From contig JAQWLS010000046.1 of the NCBI GenBank assembly GCA_029247135.1, positions 1 through 39,278 of the forward strand: a DNA stretch of 39,278 nucleotides, given 5' to 3'. Both the position numbers and the translations under genes were made by a program. Of this stretch, positions 31,900 to 39,278 are shown in pieces; position 1 is the first letter of the stretch, and each line of letters opens with the position of its first letter. Source of the stretch: Dehalococcoidia bacterium. GTDB lineage: Bacteria; Chloroflexota; Dehalococcoidia; UBA2979. Below the pieces are notes generated by a model. That model had not been told where the DNA came from and ran no database searches. It was given only the letters and a program-made list of their open reading frames with translations.

Positions 31900-32642
31900 T
31901 GCGACCGATAGCGTCCGGTGTTTGGCAACTACATTCAGCTCGCGGCTGCAATGTCTATGCCGTCGAAATTGATAATTGCGAATTAGCTATTGTTGACTGT
32001 GGGTTCAGAATATCGGACGGAATTATTTCGGAAGTTGCAGAAATTCGAGCTGAGAACAGACTGGGTGATGTCACATATATATTGGTTACGCACAGACATC
32101 GTGATCATGTCGGAGGTTTACGTGATCTGCACCATTATTTTCCTCAGGCAAGAATTGTCGTGGGTCGGGAAGACTGTGTTTTTGATGAAGATAACGTGGC
32201 TTGGGTAGGAGAGAATCAGGTGACGATAGTTGTGCCAGGGGAGATGGGCCTAGTAACTCGGTTAACCACGAGTTTGCGAGCCCTGTCTTTGCCCGGCCAT
32301 ACAATGGGCTCCCTCGCATATATTTCTGAAAAATCTGGGGTCACGTTCACGGGTGATACTATTATCAGCCACAAGAACGCTCTAGCGAGACCACTAAAAT
32401 TTTTAAACGAAAACGACACACTTTATATCAAATCACTTAGTGTTTTAGCTGGTTTTGCCACCGATGTAGCGGCACCTGGACACGGCTACGTGATACAGAA
32501 TTCGTTTATTAAAAGATTATCTGAGCTAGCTGCACAGCCCCGCAAAAGAATGAATCCAGTTGAAGCTTATAGGATTATTAGAGGTTTGATAGCATTCGTA
32601 AAGCTACGACGTCGAAGGAATGTGCAAGAGGCTGACTATTAA
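31899..32642 (+). CDS. metallo-beta-lactamase-fold hydrolase
   Basis: A 247-residue MBL-fold protein. T-H-R-H-R-D-H (64-70) gives His65, His67, Asp69 and His70 as metal ligands. L-P-G-H-T-M-G-S near 130 adds the third-position His, F-T-G-D-T the bridging Asp, and A-P-G-H-G the final His, so a two-metal site is complete. The L-P-G-H-T and T-G-D-T segments are most like the glyoxalase II/thioesterase side of the fold. A basic tail with R-K-R and K-L-R-R-R-R ends the protein. The first base of its ATG is the last base of the hisS stop, and lepB begins directly after its stop, so all three are co-translated. Confidence 0.88.
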   Translation: MRPIASGVWQLHSARGCNVYAVEIDNCELAIVDCGFRISDGIISEVAEIRAENRLGDVTYILVTHRHRDHVGGLRDLHHYFPQARIVVGREDCVFDEDNVAWVGENQVTIVVPGEMGLVTRLTTSLRALSLPGHTMGSLAYISEKSGVTFTGDTIISHKNALARPLKFLNENDTLYIKSLSVLAGFATDVAAPGHGYVIQNSFIKRLSELAAQPRKRMNPVEAYRIIRGLIAFVKLRRRRNVQEADY

Positions 32643-33359
32643 ATGAATAACGGTCACGATTCCTTCACACTAGCTGAACGAAAGAATAAGAGAATTCTAT
32701 CAGAAATTTATTCACTGCCGCATTACGGTGTTCCTCATCCTGGCCTGAGTTCGCAAACACCTGAGCTGATGTCTCAACAAAGCCGATATAAGGTGATTCT
32801 CAGAGCCACGATTGAAGCAACCGAATTGGTAATTCTGGCTCTGATAATGTTTATTTGCATTCGATCGGTTGTACAAAATTATGTAGTCATGGGTGATTCC
32901 ATGCAGCCAAGTTTTGAGTCTGGCCAATTCTTGGTTGTAAATCGTTTGGCTTATAAATCTATTAACGCATCGTGGCTGCCAGAGTTCGCAGAATTCGAAC
33001 ATTCTTTTGGTACACCCCAGATTGGTGAAGTTGTAGTGTTTCCTCGAGGTGGCGAAACTGGATATGACCTCATAAAACGAGTTGTAGCGACTGGTGGTCA
33101 GAGCATTATGATGATCGATGGAGTGGTATATTTGAATGGTGAAATTCTTCCGGAGCCTCGGATTGTACGATCGGGGTCCGATAGTTGGGGTCCATTGATG
33201 ATTCCTGAGGGTTTTATATTTGTTCTTGGGGATAACCGCTCTAATTCAATGGATTCCAGAGTTTTTGGACCGGTATCGGAAGCCGTGTTGATAGGTCGTG
33301 TTGATCTGAGATACTGGCCAGTGAATTCAATGAGTAGGATCAGTCATGATTTCGATTAA
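32643..33359 (+). CDS. lepB: signal peptidase I
   Basis: A 238-residue S26 serine protease that removes signal peptides from exported proteins. One membrane helix (about 58-76) precedes M-G-D-S-M-Q-P-S (83-90) with nucleophile Ser86. The general-base Lys145 is in D-L-I-K-R-V-V, and the late G-D-N-R-S-N-S-M-D-S-R box is intact. The catalytic domain faces outward. The first 55 residues before the helix are a hydrophilic extension not usual in short single-helix forms, and could be cytosolic. The ATG follows the previous stop with no gap. PyrE follows after 46 bases. Confidence 0.93.
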   Translation: MNNGHDSFTLAERKNKRILSEIYSLPHYGVPHPGLSSQTPELMSQQSRYKVILRATIEATELVILALIMFICIRSVVQNYVVMGDSMQPSFESGQFLVVNRLAYKSINASWLPEFAEFEHSFGTPQIGEVVVFPRGGETGYDLIKRVVATGGQSIMMIDGVVYLNGEILPEPRIVRSGSDSWGPLMIPEGFIFVLGDNRSNSMDSRVFGPVSEAVLIGRVDLRYWPVNSMSRISHDFD

Positions 33360-33405
33360 TATCGGTATTCATTCTAGTTAATTGTGATAGAGAGGATGTG
33401 TAAAC

Positions 33406-33957
33406 GTGGACCCATTTGATATTTTTAAGGCTTCAGGGGCGATATTAGACGGTCATTTCTCCCTTACATCTGGCCGCCACAGTGACCGTTATCTTGAGAA
33501 ATTCAATCTTCTTCAATGGCCTGAGTATACCGAAAAGATTTGTGAATTGATGGCCGATTTCGGCAGAAAATTTTCCCCTCAAAGTGTTGCTGGCCCGACT
33601 ACTGGCGGAGTTTTATTAGCCTATGAGGTTGCCAGGCAAATAGGTGTCAGAGGGCTATTTTGTGAAAAAGATATGAGTGGGGGGCGTTCATTTCAGCGTG
33701 GGTTTAGTTTTTTACCTGGTGAAGCGGTTCTCGTGGTAGACGATATTGTCACGACTGGAGGTTCGTTAGTTGACACAATTGCGGCCGTAAGAAATGCGGG
33801 CGCAAATCCAGTCGCAGTTGTTTCGATAGCTGATAGAACTGGTGGGAAGATCGATTTAGGTCTTCCGTTCTTTGCCGCACTAACAATTGAGATTCCATCC
33901 TGGGAAAGTAGTGAATGTCCTAAATGCCTAGATGGTGAGCCGATAACACATACGTAG
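33406..33957 (+). CDS. pyrE: orotate phosphoribosyltransferase
   Basis: A 183-residue type I phosphoribosyltransferase. It has the PRPP motif V-L-V-V-D-D-I-V-T-T-G-G-S (108-120), with L-T-S-G-R-H-S-D near 20-27 for orotate and P-T-T-G-G in 64-68. The C-terminus W-E-S-S-E-C-P-K-C-L-D-G-E-P fits the Thermus-type subgroup of the family. It makes orotidine monophosphate from orotate and PRPP in UMP synthesis. The start is GTG 33406, with GAGG ten bases upstream. It closes the hisS operon and is convergent with the ModE-like gene 17 bases on. Confidence 0.93.
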   Translation: MDPFDIFKASGAILDGHFSLTSGRHSDRYLEKFNLLQWPEYTEKICELMADFGRKFSPQSVAGPTTGGVLLAYEVARQIGVRGLFCEKDMSGGRSFQRGFSFLPGEAVLVVDDIVTTGGSLVDTIAAVRNAGANPVAVVSIADRTGGKIDLGLPFFAALTIEIPSWESSECPKCLDGEPITHT

Positions 33958-33974
33958 GGCTTTTTACGATGGCA

Positions 33975-34325
33975 CTATAATTTTTGACCCTCTAAGTCCG
34001 TGATGCGTTGTTGTACAGCGTCAAATTTTTTTATAAGTTCTTTAGCGTAGGGTGTTAACTTCGAACTTCCTCCTGTAGAACCACCTGAGACTGATTTGAC
34101 TAATGGAGATTCTACCGCTGCTTCTATTTCATTTATTTTTTTAAGCGCTGTTCGATAAGGAAGTTTCATCGAAGAGGCGGCACTTTTTAGTGATTGCGTT
34201 CTCTCTATATTCTTTAACAACGTAGCGAGGTAATCACTCATGATCAGCCGATTGTCTAACTCTACCCAAACTTTTGCTCGAATCACTGGAATTTTCGTGT
34301 TGCCAGAAAAATCATCGCTACTCAT
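33975..34325 (-). CDS. one-domain ModE/TunR-like transcriptional regulator
   Basis: A 116-residue winged-helix protein of the ModE N-terminal (LysR-like HTH) family. The order is K-V-W-V-E-L at 18-23, the HTH helices S-L-K-S-A-A-S-S-M-K-L-P-Y-R-T-A (45-60), then the wing with G-G-S-T-G-G-S-S-K-L-T near 80-92. No MOP/TOBE ligand domain follows, so it cannot sense oxyanion like full ModE unless it uses another site. It is divergent from tupABC across a 65-base gap that contains a perfect inverted repeat, and is the obvious candidate to bind it and to repress its own gene too. AAAGGA nine bases before ATG 34325 supports the start. Confidence 0.85.
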   Translation of the reverse strand: MSSDDFSGNTKIPVIRAKVWVELDNRLIMSDYLATLLKNIERTQSLKSAASSMKLPYRTALKKINEIEAAVESPLVKSVSGGSTGGSSKLTPYAKELIKKFDAVQQRITDLEGQKL

Positions 34326-34340
34326 CAGTGCTGTTCCTTT

Positions 34341-34367
34341 GTAAACTTCTGTTAGTACGAAGTTTAC
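34341..34367. promoter_or_regulatory. perfect inverted repeat, probable operator of the ModE-like regulator
   Basis: GTAAACTTC (34341-34349) and GAAGTTTAC (34359-34367) are exact inverted copies with a nine-base centre, giving arms one helical turn and a half apart. The site lies 15 bases before the regulator's start and 23 before that of tupA, so one bound dimer could block both genes. Confidence 0.6.
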
Positions 34368-34390
34368 TGAATCAGGAGAGATTTTTCCAG

Positions 34391-35239
34391 ATGTATTGGT
34401 TTTTTGCAGCCCTACGCCGAACCTACCGGATAGACAAAATTTTCTATGGGCTTATTTTTTTATTAGTTGTGTATTTGACTGGCTGCTCAAGCAATGCAAA
34501 CTCTATGTTGTTGGTAACTACGACTAGCACTGAAAACACTGGGTTAATCGATGCCTTAGTGCATCGGTTCGAAGAGAAAACTGACTACAGAGTTAAGGTT
34601 GTTGCTGTTGGTACTGGTGCAGCTCTAAAGATGGGCGAACGAGGGGATGGAGACGTGCTTCTCGTTCATTCTCCATCTGCAGAAATTGATTTCATCAACA
34701 GTGGATTTGGGGCAAGCCGGACCCAAGTGATGAAAAATTGGTTTGTCATCGTCGGACCAGCAGCAGATCCCGCTGAAATCAGGGGATTAAGCGTAGATGA
34801 AGGACTAAAAGCTATTGCGACCGCCGGTTCGGCGTTCGTGAGCAGGGGTGATGATTCAGGAACACATAAAAAAGAGATAGATCTTTGGAAGATTGCCGGC
34901 TTCGATTTTGCTCCTACTGCGCAGGACTGGTATACGGCTACTGGGCAAGGGATGAGCGCTACACTTACGATAGCTCGTCAAACTCAGGCGTATACATTAA
35001 CGGATAAGGGAACATGGCTAGCCACCAGCATTGACTCTGACCAAGTGATTTTGATTGATCAAGAAGATGAGTTACTGAATGTGTATAGCGTCGTATTGTT
35101 GAATCATGCGGCTGAAAATATAAATCACAAAGGGGCTCGGGCATTCCGTGATTTTATGCTTGGCGTTGAAACTCAGAATATGATTGAGATGTTCGGTCGA
35201 GAGCAGTATGGGGAGTCACTGTTCTACAGGATTAATTGA
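34391..35239 (+). CDS. tupA: tungstate/molybdate ABC transporter, substrate-binding lipoprotein
   Basis: A 282-residue TupA-type protein. A signal peptide ends in L-T-G-C with lipid Cys32. The mature part opens with L-V-T-T-T-S-T-E-N-T-G-L (41-52), the TupA signature whose threonines and serine hold the oxyanion. G-E-R-G-D-G-D-V-L-L-V-H-S (82-94) and S-R-G-D-D-S-G-T-H near 155 complete the site. It binds tungstate, perhaps also molybdate, outside the membrane. ATG 34391 begins the signal peptide and has AGGAG 12 bases upstream; the frame extends back to 34274 across the regulator gene without a signal. The permease gene follows after 26 bases. Confidence 0.9.
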   Translation: MYWFFAALRRTYRIDKIFYGLIFLLVVYLTGCSSNANSMLLVTTTSTENTGLIDALVHRFEEKTDYRVKVVAVGTGAALKMGERGDGDVLLVHSPSAEIDFINSGFGASRTQVMKNWFVIVGPAADPAEIRGLSVDEGLKAIATAGSAFVSRGDDSGTHKKEIDLWKIAGFDFAPTAQDWYTATGQGMSATLTIARQTQAYTLTDKGTWLATSIDSDQVILIDQEDELLNVYSVVLLNHAAENINHKGARAFRDFMLGVETQNMIEMFGREQYGESLFYRIN

Positions 35240-35265
35240 ATATTATTGAACTGGAGCGTTGATTT

Positions 35266-35967
35266 GTGGACTTGATTCGTGACGCAATTCGGGAGACATT
35301 TCTTCTGCTCAGTCAGGGTGACTCGGAGATATGGTCTATCACCTTAAGAACTTTAATAATTTGTGGCTGTTCAACAATAATATCATTTGGATTAGGTGCG
35401 TCAGCTGGATTTTGTCTTGCAGTTTTGCCCTTTCGTGGAAGGGCCGCTCTAGTCACATTTGCGAATACTGGGATGGGAATGCCGCCAGTTATAGCTGGAT
35501 TGTTGGTAGCTGTTTTGTTATGGCGCTCAGGACCATTTGGCGGATTGAATTTAATTTACACTCCGATAGCGATGATTATAAGTCAGTGTGTGATCGCCAT
35601 ACCACTGGTTGCGGCAATCACGGCTGGCGCATTTATGTCTTTACCCGAGTCGTTATTTTTGCAGATTCGCTCGCTGGGTGCGGGCCGAAAAGAAACTTTG
35701 TTTTTACTGGCTTATGAGGCCAGACTTGGACTGATGGTTGCTATGATGGCTGGTTTTGGAGCGGTGATTTCAGAGGTTGGTGCTGCGATGATGGTGGGCG
35801 GTAATTTGGCAGGTGATACTCGAGTTCTAACTACAGCAACCGTGCTACTAGTGAGTAAAGGGGAATTTGGACGAGCTCTCGCTTACGGCATAGTACTGTT
35901 GGCGATGGTGTTTATCGTGGCGGTTATCCTTACGAGTGTGCAGAACCTCGCTCGGAAGCGGATCTGA
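35266..35967 (+). CDS. tupB: tungstate/molybdate ABC transporter, permease
   Basis: A 233-residue membrane permease with about five to six hydrophobic segments. The EAA-type loop contacting the ATPase reads R-S-L-G-A-G-R-K-E-T (near 146-155), then E-V-G-A-A-M-M-V-G-G-N (about 171-181) as in TupB. The start is GTG 35266 with GGAG about 12 bases upstream. Its TGA overlaps the ATG of the ATPase gene by one base. It forms the membrane channel for the oxyanion handed over by TupA. Confidence 0.9.
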   Translation: MDLIRDAIRETFLLLSQGDSEIWSITLRTLIICGCSTIISFGLGASAGFCLAVLPFRGRAALVTFANTGMGMPPVIAGLLVAVLLWRSGPFGGLNLIYTPIAMIISQCVIAIPLVAAITAGAFMSLPESLFLQIRSLGAGRKETLFLLAYEARLGLMVAMMAGFGAVISEVGAAMMVGGNLAGDTRVLTTATVLLVSKGEFGRALAYGIVLLAMVFIVAVILTSVQNLARKRI

Positions 35968-36989
35968 TGTCGGTAAAAGACAATGCACTTTCAATGTCTG
36001 AGATCGTAGTACATCGTGGCCGCCAGAAAGTACTCTCCTTTGATTCATTTAATCTAGAGCGAGGTCAGAATGTTGCAATTATTGGAGCCAATGGCTCGGG
36101 AAAGTCCAGCTTTTTGCTAGCAGCTGGTTTGTTGATTCCCTCTACCCAAGGTGAAATTTCTTATTTTGGCACTAGAATATCGAGATCGAATCGCCGAGAT
36201 TTTAGACGATTATCTTCGATCTCGTTTCAAGACCCTGTACTTCTAGACAGGACTGTCGTTGATAACTTAAAGATTGCCATGGATTTAAGAGACTTTAAAA
36301 AAGATGAGATAAACAAAGGCGCCTATAGTTGGCTGGAACGACTCGGAGTGGCTCATCTAGCTGAGAAAAAACCACACGAATTGTCAGGTGGTGAGCGGCA
36401 GCGAGTTAGCCTCGCTCGAGCATTTGCGTTAGAACCCTCAATATTGATGCTTGACGAGCCGTTTACCGCAATTGATCCAGTTGATAAGCGCAGTATCTCA
36501 AAAGATTTACATGATCTGATTACTGGAAGTGAACTTTCTTCCATAGTGGTGACGCATGATATAAGTGAGGCTGTAGTGTTAGCAGACAAAGTTGTTGTAT
36601 TAATCGACGGCTTGATACACCAGACTGGAGCAATGCGAGACGTCTTCCAAAATCCAAAATCTGTGGATGTCGCTAAATTAATTGGTCATACAGTTCTCAG
36701 AAATGATGCGGCACGTCAATCTTTAAAGATTCCAGACTCCCCGATTAACTCAGATGACATGATTTCCTTTCCATCATCAGCAATTTCACTGAAAGCTCAC
36801 TCCGAAGGCCAAGGCCAGATAATTAGATACGAATCTGCAGTTGGTGGTGTTGTAGCGATAGTAAGACTGGACGGAGTTGAGATTCCCTCGAGCATATCTG
36901 CCCACGAGGCAATGTCTCTTGATTTTTCAGTTGGACAAAATGTGGATGTTGTCCTCGATCATTCTAAATTGGTCTATCTCTCGAATTGA
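35967..36989 (+). CDS. tupC: tungstate/molybdate ABC transporter, ATP-binding subunit
   Basis: A 340-residue ABC ATPase. Walker A is G-A-N-G-S-G-K-S-S (39-47), the signature L-S-G-G-E-R-Q-R (near 138-145), Walker B L-M-L-D-E-P-F, and the switch His is in V-V-T-H-D-I. The C-terminal 100 residues after the nucleotide domain have TOBE-like beta-strand character, and could bind oxyanion for trans-inhibition as in ModC. It energises import through TupB. Tungsten would serve tungsto-enzymes such as aldehyde or formate oxidoreductases; none is encoded in the window. Confidence 0.92.
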   Translation: MSVKDNALSMSEIVVHRGRQKVLSFDSFNLERGQNVAIIGANGSGKSSFLLAAGLLIPSTQGEISYFGTRISRSNRRDFRRLSSISFQDPVLLDRTVVDNLKIAMDLRDFKKDEINKGAYSWLERLGVAHLAEKKPHELSGGERQRVSLARAFALEPSILMLDEPFTAIDPVDKRSISKDLHDLITGSELSSIVVTHDISEAVVLADKVVVLIDGLIHQTGAMRDVFQNPKSVDVAKLIGHTVLRNDAARQSLKIPDSPINSDDMISFPSSAISLKAHSEGQGQIIRYESAVGGVVAIVRLDGVEIPSSISAHEAMSLDFSVGQNVDVVLDHSKLVYLSN

Positions 36990-37023
36990 GGTTGGAACAC
37001 GGTCTCTGAGTTATCATAAAGCT

Positions 37024-37653
37024 ATGGCCAGTCAAATTAACGACGATCGACGGAAGTCAGCACTTAACGATCCGGATGTGCTGAAAGACGGGCCGGTTGA
37101 GCAGCCCCGTGGCAAGTGGTCTGGTTTGTTTCCAAAGAATCATCCATTAGTTTTGGTCATGACGGGCGATGGCAAAGGTAAAACTACTGCAGCACTTGGC
37201 GTGAGTATGCGTGCTTGGGGTCGCGGCTGGAACGTGTTGTGGCTCCAATTTATTAAGAAGCGAGATTCAAAGTATGGGGAAACATTGGCAGCGATGCGAA
37301 TGGGTATTCCAATGGAAGCCTTGGGAGATGGGTTTACTTGGCTATCCGAGGACCTTGAGCATGACAAGGAGTTGGCCAAAGCAGCCTGGTTAAAGGCAGC
37401 AACTATCATCCAGTCTGGAGAATACGATTTGATCGTGCTGGATGAAATTACCTATCCGATAAATTATGGCTGGCTTTCAGTTGATACTGTTGTTGCGGCG
37501 ATTGAGAATCGACCGAAGGACGTTGACATAATACTGACCGGTCGAGATGCGGACGACAGACTTATTCAAATTGCAGATACGGTGACTGAAATGACTGAAA
37601 TTAAGCATCCATACCAAGCGGGTGTGAAGGCTCAACCAGGAATAGACTACTAG
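37024..37653 (+). CDS. cobO: corrinoid adenosyltransferase, CobO/BtuR type
   Basis: A 209-residue P-loop protein. T-G-D-G-K-G-K-T-T-A-A-L-G (about 47-59) is the special CobO loop, with W-L-Q-F-I-K-K (near 76-82), L-D-E-I-T-Y-P-I-N-Y-G (about 139-149) and I-L-T-G-R (near 170) following. It adds the 5'-deoxyadenosyl group of ATP to reduced cobalamin, making coenzyme B12. ATG 37024 gives the usual length; the open frame runs back to 36877 within tupC without a start signal. It is 34 bases after tupC and 17 before the recombinase gene, on one strand. Confidence 0.93.
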   Translation: MASQINDDRRKSALNDPDVLKDGPVEQPRGKWSGLFPKNHPLVLVMTGDGKGKTTAALGVSMRAWGRGWNVLWLQFIKKRDSKYGETLAAMRMGIPMEALGDGFTWLSEDLEHDKELAKAAWLKAATIIQSGEYDLIVLDEITYPINYGWLSVDTVVAAIENRPKDVDIILTGRDADDRLIQIADTVTEMTEIKHPYQAGVKAQPGIDY

Positions 37654-37670
37654 CCGAAAAAAATACATGT

Positions 37671-38606
37671 ATGCCGACTAACCATAAAATCTCTGGAGAA
37701 GCTGAATTAGATGAGTACCTGCACTATGTGACTTTGGTTTTGGCGAGATCGCAGTATACGACTCGAAATTACCGTAATGACATCAGTAAATTTTTGAAAT
37801 ATGTAGATCGCAGAGGTCGGCTGTTTTCAGCAGTTGGAAGAACTGACGCAAGAGGTTACCTAAGGAAATTAAAGGACCAAGGTGTTACCGAAGGCTCGAT
37901 CAGGCGAATCGCAATTACCGTAAGAGGTTTTTATGTCTGGCTTGACTCAACGGGCTATTCGTTGTCAGCCTCTAAAGGAGATTCGATACTCAGGTTGAGA
38001 ACACCAAAGGCTGCGAGACGTTTACCACGAGTATTGCAACAGAATGACGTAGACAAACTTATAGGCAGCATTGCCGGAGATGATCCTGGTTCTATTCGGA
38101 ATAGAGCATTATTGGAACTGCTTTATGCGACAGGGATTCGAGTTTCTGAAGTTACCTCAATTGATCTGCGGGATATTGATATGAACTTGATGCAAGTAAG
38201 TGTTGTGGGTAAAGGAAATAAGGAGAGAATCTGCTTATTTGGTGAGCCGGCATGGACGGCACTTAATCGATATTTTGAAGAAGCTCGTCCACTATTGGTT
38301 AAAGGTATGCAAACAGCATGCTTTGTAAATCGTTTTGGCCAAAGACTTTCACAGCGATCAGTGCAGCGATTAGTTAGTGATGCTGGAATTCAGGTAGGAA
38401 TTAAGACGAATGTACATCCACATTTGTTAAGGCATTCTTTTGCGACTCATTTGGTTGAACGCGGTGCTGATATACGAGTGGTTCAGCACCTTTTAGGGCA
38501 TTCGTCGCCTGACACTACCCAAATATACACAGCCTTGTCTAGTTCTTCAGGTAGTGATGAAATCCAGGCAGCGCTTAAAAATGCTCGCGGGACTAAAAAA
38601 AATTAG
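37671..38606 (+). CDS. XerC/XerD-type tyrosine recombinase
   Basis: A 311-residue tyrosine recombinase of the length and order of XerC/XerD: a SAM-like core-binding domain (15-100) and a catalytic domain (115-300). The active-site residues are Arg157 in G-I-R-V-S-E, Lys181, His251 and Arg254 in H-P-H-L-L-R-H, His277 in G-H-S-S, and Tyr286 in Q-I-Y-T-A. It resolves chromosome dimers at dif. No dif-like site or mobile-element neighbours were seen, and the housekeeping context (cobO, aroQ) fits a chromosomal Xer rather than a phage integrase. I see no clear ribosome-binding site before ATG 37671. Confidence 0.92.
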   Translation: MPTNHKISGEAELDEYLHYVTLVLARSQYTTRNYRNDISKFLKYVDRRGRLFSAVGRTDARGYLRKLKDQGVTEGSIRRIAITVRGFYVWLDSTGYSLSASKGDSILRLRTPKAARRLPRVLQQNDVDKLIGSIAGDDPGSIRNRALLELLYATGIRVSEVTSIDLRDIDMNLMQVSVVGKGNKERICLFGEPAWTALNRYFEEARPLLVKGMQTACFVNRFGQRLSQRSVQRLVSDAGIQVGIKTNVHPHLLRHSFATHLVERGADIRVVQHLLGHSSPDTTQIYTALSSSSGSDEIQAALKNARGTKKN

Positions 38607-38683
38607 CGCTTCTAATCTATGTGTTGGGAACCGTTTCACGTTAGGATTAGTAAAGACCAAACCGAAGCTGCGAGGGCAGAGAT

Positions 38684-39118
38684 ATGAAACTAGCAGTCGT
38701 AAATGGACCGAATCTGAATTTGTTAGGAACACGCGAGCCTGATCTATACGGGTCAGATACTCTCGCAGATATGGAGCAGAGAGTATCTGACAAAGCTGGT
38801 GAACTAGGCATCGAAGTTGAATTTTTTCAGAGTAATCATGAAGGTGCTTTGATTGACTTTATTCAGACAACCTCTAAATTCGATGGATTAATTTTAAATC
38901 CAGGTGGGTACGGACACACTTCAGTCGCGCTTGCAGATGCTATCGCTGGAGTAGGGATTACAGTCGTCGAGGTGCATGTGACGAACATTCATGCTCGTGA
39001 GGAGTTCCGAAGTAGTACTTACTCGTCTAGAGTTGCGACAGCATTAGTTTCAGGTCTTGGGATAACTGGATATGTTGCGGCTCTTGAATTTTTATGGGCT
39101 AAGAAAAGTGGTAATTAG
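38684..39118 (+). CDS. aroQ: type II 3-dehydroquinate dehydratase
   Basis: A 144-residue protein of exact family length. G-P-N-L-N-L-L-G-T-R-E-P (8-19) leads to the catalytic Tyr22 in D-L-Y-G. S-N-H-E-G-A-L-I-D (54-62) and L-N-P-G-G-Y-G-H-T-S-V-A-L (71-83) form the site, followed by V-E-V-H-V-T-N (94-100) with the general-acid His and E-E-F-R (106-109). It dehydrates 3-dehydroquinate in the shikimate pathway, in the dodecameric cytosolic form. GGGCAGAG before the ATG is a fair ribosome-binding site. The next gene overlaps its last 11 bases. Confidence 0.95.
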   Translation: MKLAVVNGPNLNLLGTREPDLYGSDTLADMEQRVSDKAGELGIEVEFFQSNHEGALIDFIQTTSKFDGLILNPGGYGHTSVALADAIAGVGITVVEVHVTNIHAREEFRSSTYSSRVATALVSGLGITGYVAALEFLWAKKSGN

Positions 39119-39278
39119 CCCAGACTTCGCAGCACGGATTGACAGAGTCCGAGATTCATTTGAACAGCAAGGACTGGATGGATTCATTGTTGAATCGCCT
39201 TCAAATCGTAAATGGATTTCAGGTTTTACAGGGACTTCAGGTGTCGTTGTAATAACAAAGAACACGAAATATTTCTTG
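39108..39278 (+). CDS. Xaa-Pro aminopeptidase (M24) N-terminal fragment
   Basis: The last 57 codons of the window, read from GTG 39108, give an N-terminal creatinase-like domain: R-I-D-R-V-R-D-S-F, then G-L-D-G-F-I-V-E-S-P-S-N, then W-I-S-G-F-T-G-T-S-G. This matches the first strands of Xaa-Pro aminopeptidases of the M24 family, which in many bacteria directly follow aroQ. The catalytic pita-bread domain lies beyond the window, so activity cannot be judged. The GTG start has only a weak upstream signal and overlaps aroQ by 11 bases. Confidence 0.8.
   Translation, partial: MVISPDFAARIDRVRDSFEQQGLDGFIVESPSNRKWISGFTGTSGVVVITKNTKYFL

Noticed and set aside
31398-31928. 176-codon minus-strand frame opposite hisS
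   Set aside because: It mirrors the hisS coding frame, and hisS is unmistakable.
37671-38606. Tyrosine recombinase as a sign of an integrated mobile element
   Set aside because: Length, motifs and housekeeping neighbours (cobO, aroQ) fit chromosomal XerC/D; no attachment repeats or phage genes are nearby.
38612-38657. CTAATC...GATTAG inverted repeat before aroQ as an operator
   Set aside because: Only six bases per arm with a long spacer; too likely by chance.

Overview
The window is a densely packed stretch of bacterial chromosome, moderately AT-rich by eye. It holds 36 protein genes (the first and last cut by the window edges) and one tRNA-Phe. No gap without a gene exceeds about 140 bases, and there is no sign of prophage, insertion sequence, CRISPR array or integrated element. 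The mixture suggests a free-living marine-type Chloroflexota bacterium, perhaps of the SAR202/Dehalococcoidia side. The hints are: an enolase-superfamily enzyme beside a class III CoA-transferase and a thiolase-fold/DUF35 pair; an ADP-forming acyl-CoA synthetase; a DRTGG protein; a Lit-like (DUF1461) membrane protein; a MazG with a Chloroflexi-like N-terminal extension; and tungstate uptake. This placement is inference from gene content only, with no 16S or marker-tree support.

Layout. 1-1054 (minus): alpha/beta hydrolase fragment and a PaaI-type thioesterase. 1174-4326 (plus): a DUF1385 membrane protein and the two subunits of an ADP-forming acyl-CoA synthetase. 4362-6448 (minus): a stand-alone 10-formyl-THF hydrolase-like protein and an ecdysteroid-kinase-like phosphotransferase. 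6570-10492 (plus): a two-subunit M16 peptidase and an MFS transporter. 10494-13196: alkylbase DNA glycosylase, aldo/keto reductase and ROK sugar kinase. 13263-15674 (plus): two lipoproteins (a thioredoxin-like one and a zinc-peptidase-like one) flanking tRNA-Phe.

15685-21829 looks like a catabolic neighbourhood: SDR, class III CoA-transferase, a thiolase-fold protein without the nucleophilic cysteine coupled to a DUF35 protein, an enolase-superfamily enzyme and a second MFS transporter. The thiolase-fold/DUF35 pair resembles the retro-aldolases of steroid side-chain degradation more than it resembles true thiolases. 21962-30461 carries a DRTGG protein with a degenerate P-loop, a UvrD/PcrA helicase, a zinc-ribbon membrane protein, a thioredoxin-like protein, MazG, the Lit-like protein and a bifunctional Rel.

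30595-33957 is a tight operon: hisS, an MBL-fold hydrolase, signal peptidase I and pyrE. 33975-36989 is a tungstate/molybdate module: a divergent one-domain ModE-like regulator, a perfect 9+9 inverted repeat between the genes, and tupABC. It is followed on the plus strand by a corrinoid adenosyltransferase, a XerC/D recombinase, aroQ and the start of an Xaa-Pro peptidase.

The most unusual points are the cysteine-less thiolase-fold/DUF35 pair and its setting, an MFS gene whose only sensible start appears to be AUC, the Lys-less P-loop of the DRTGG protein, the free-standing formyl-THF hydrolase domain, and several clean inverted repeats in short intergenic gaps.
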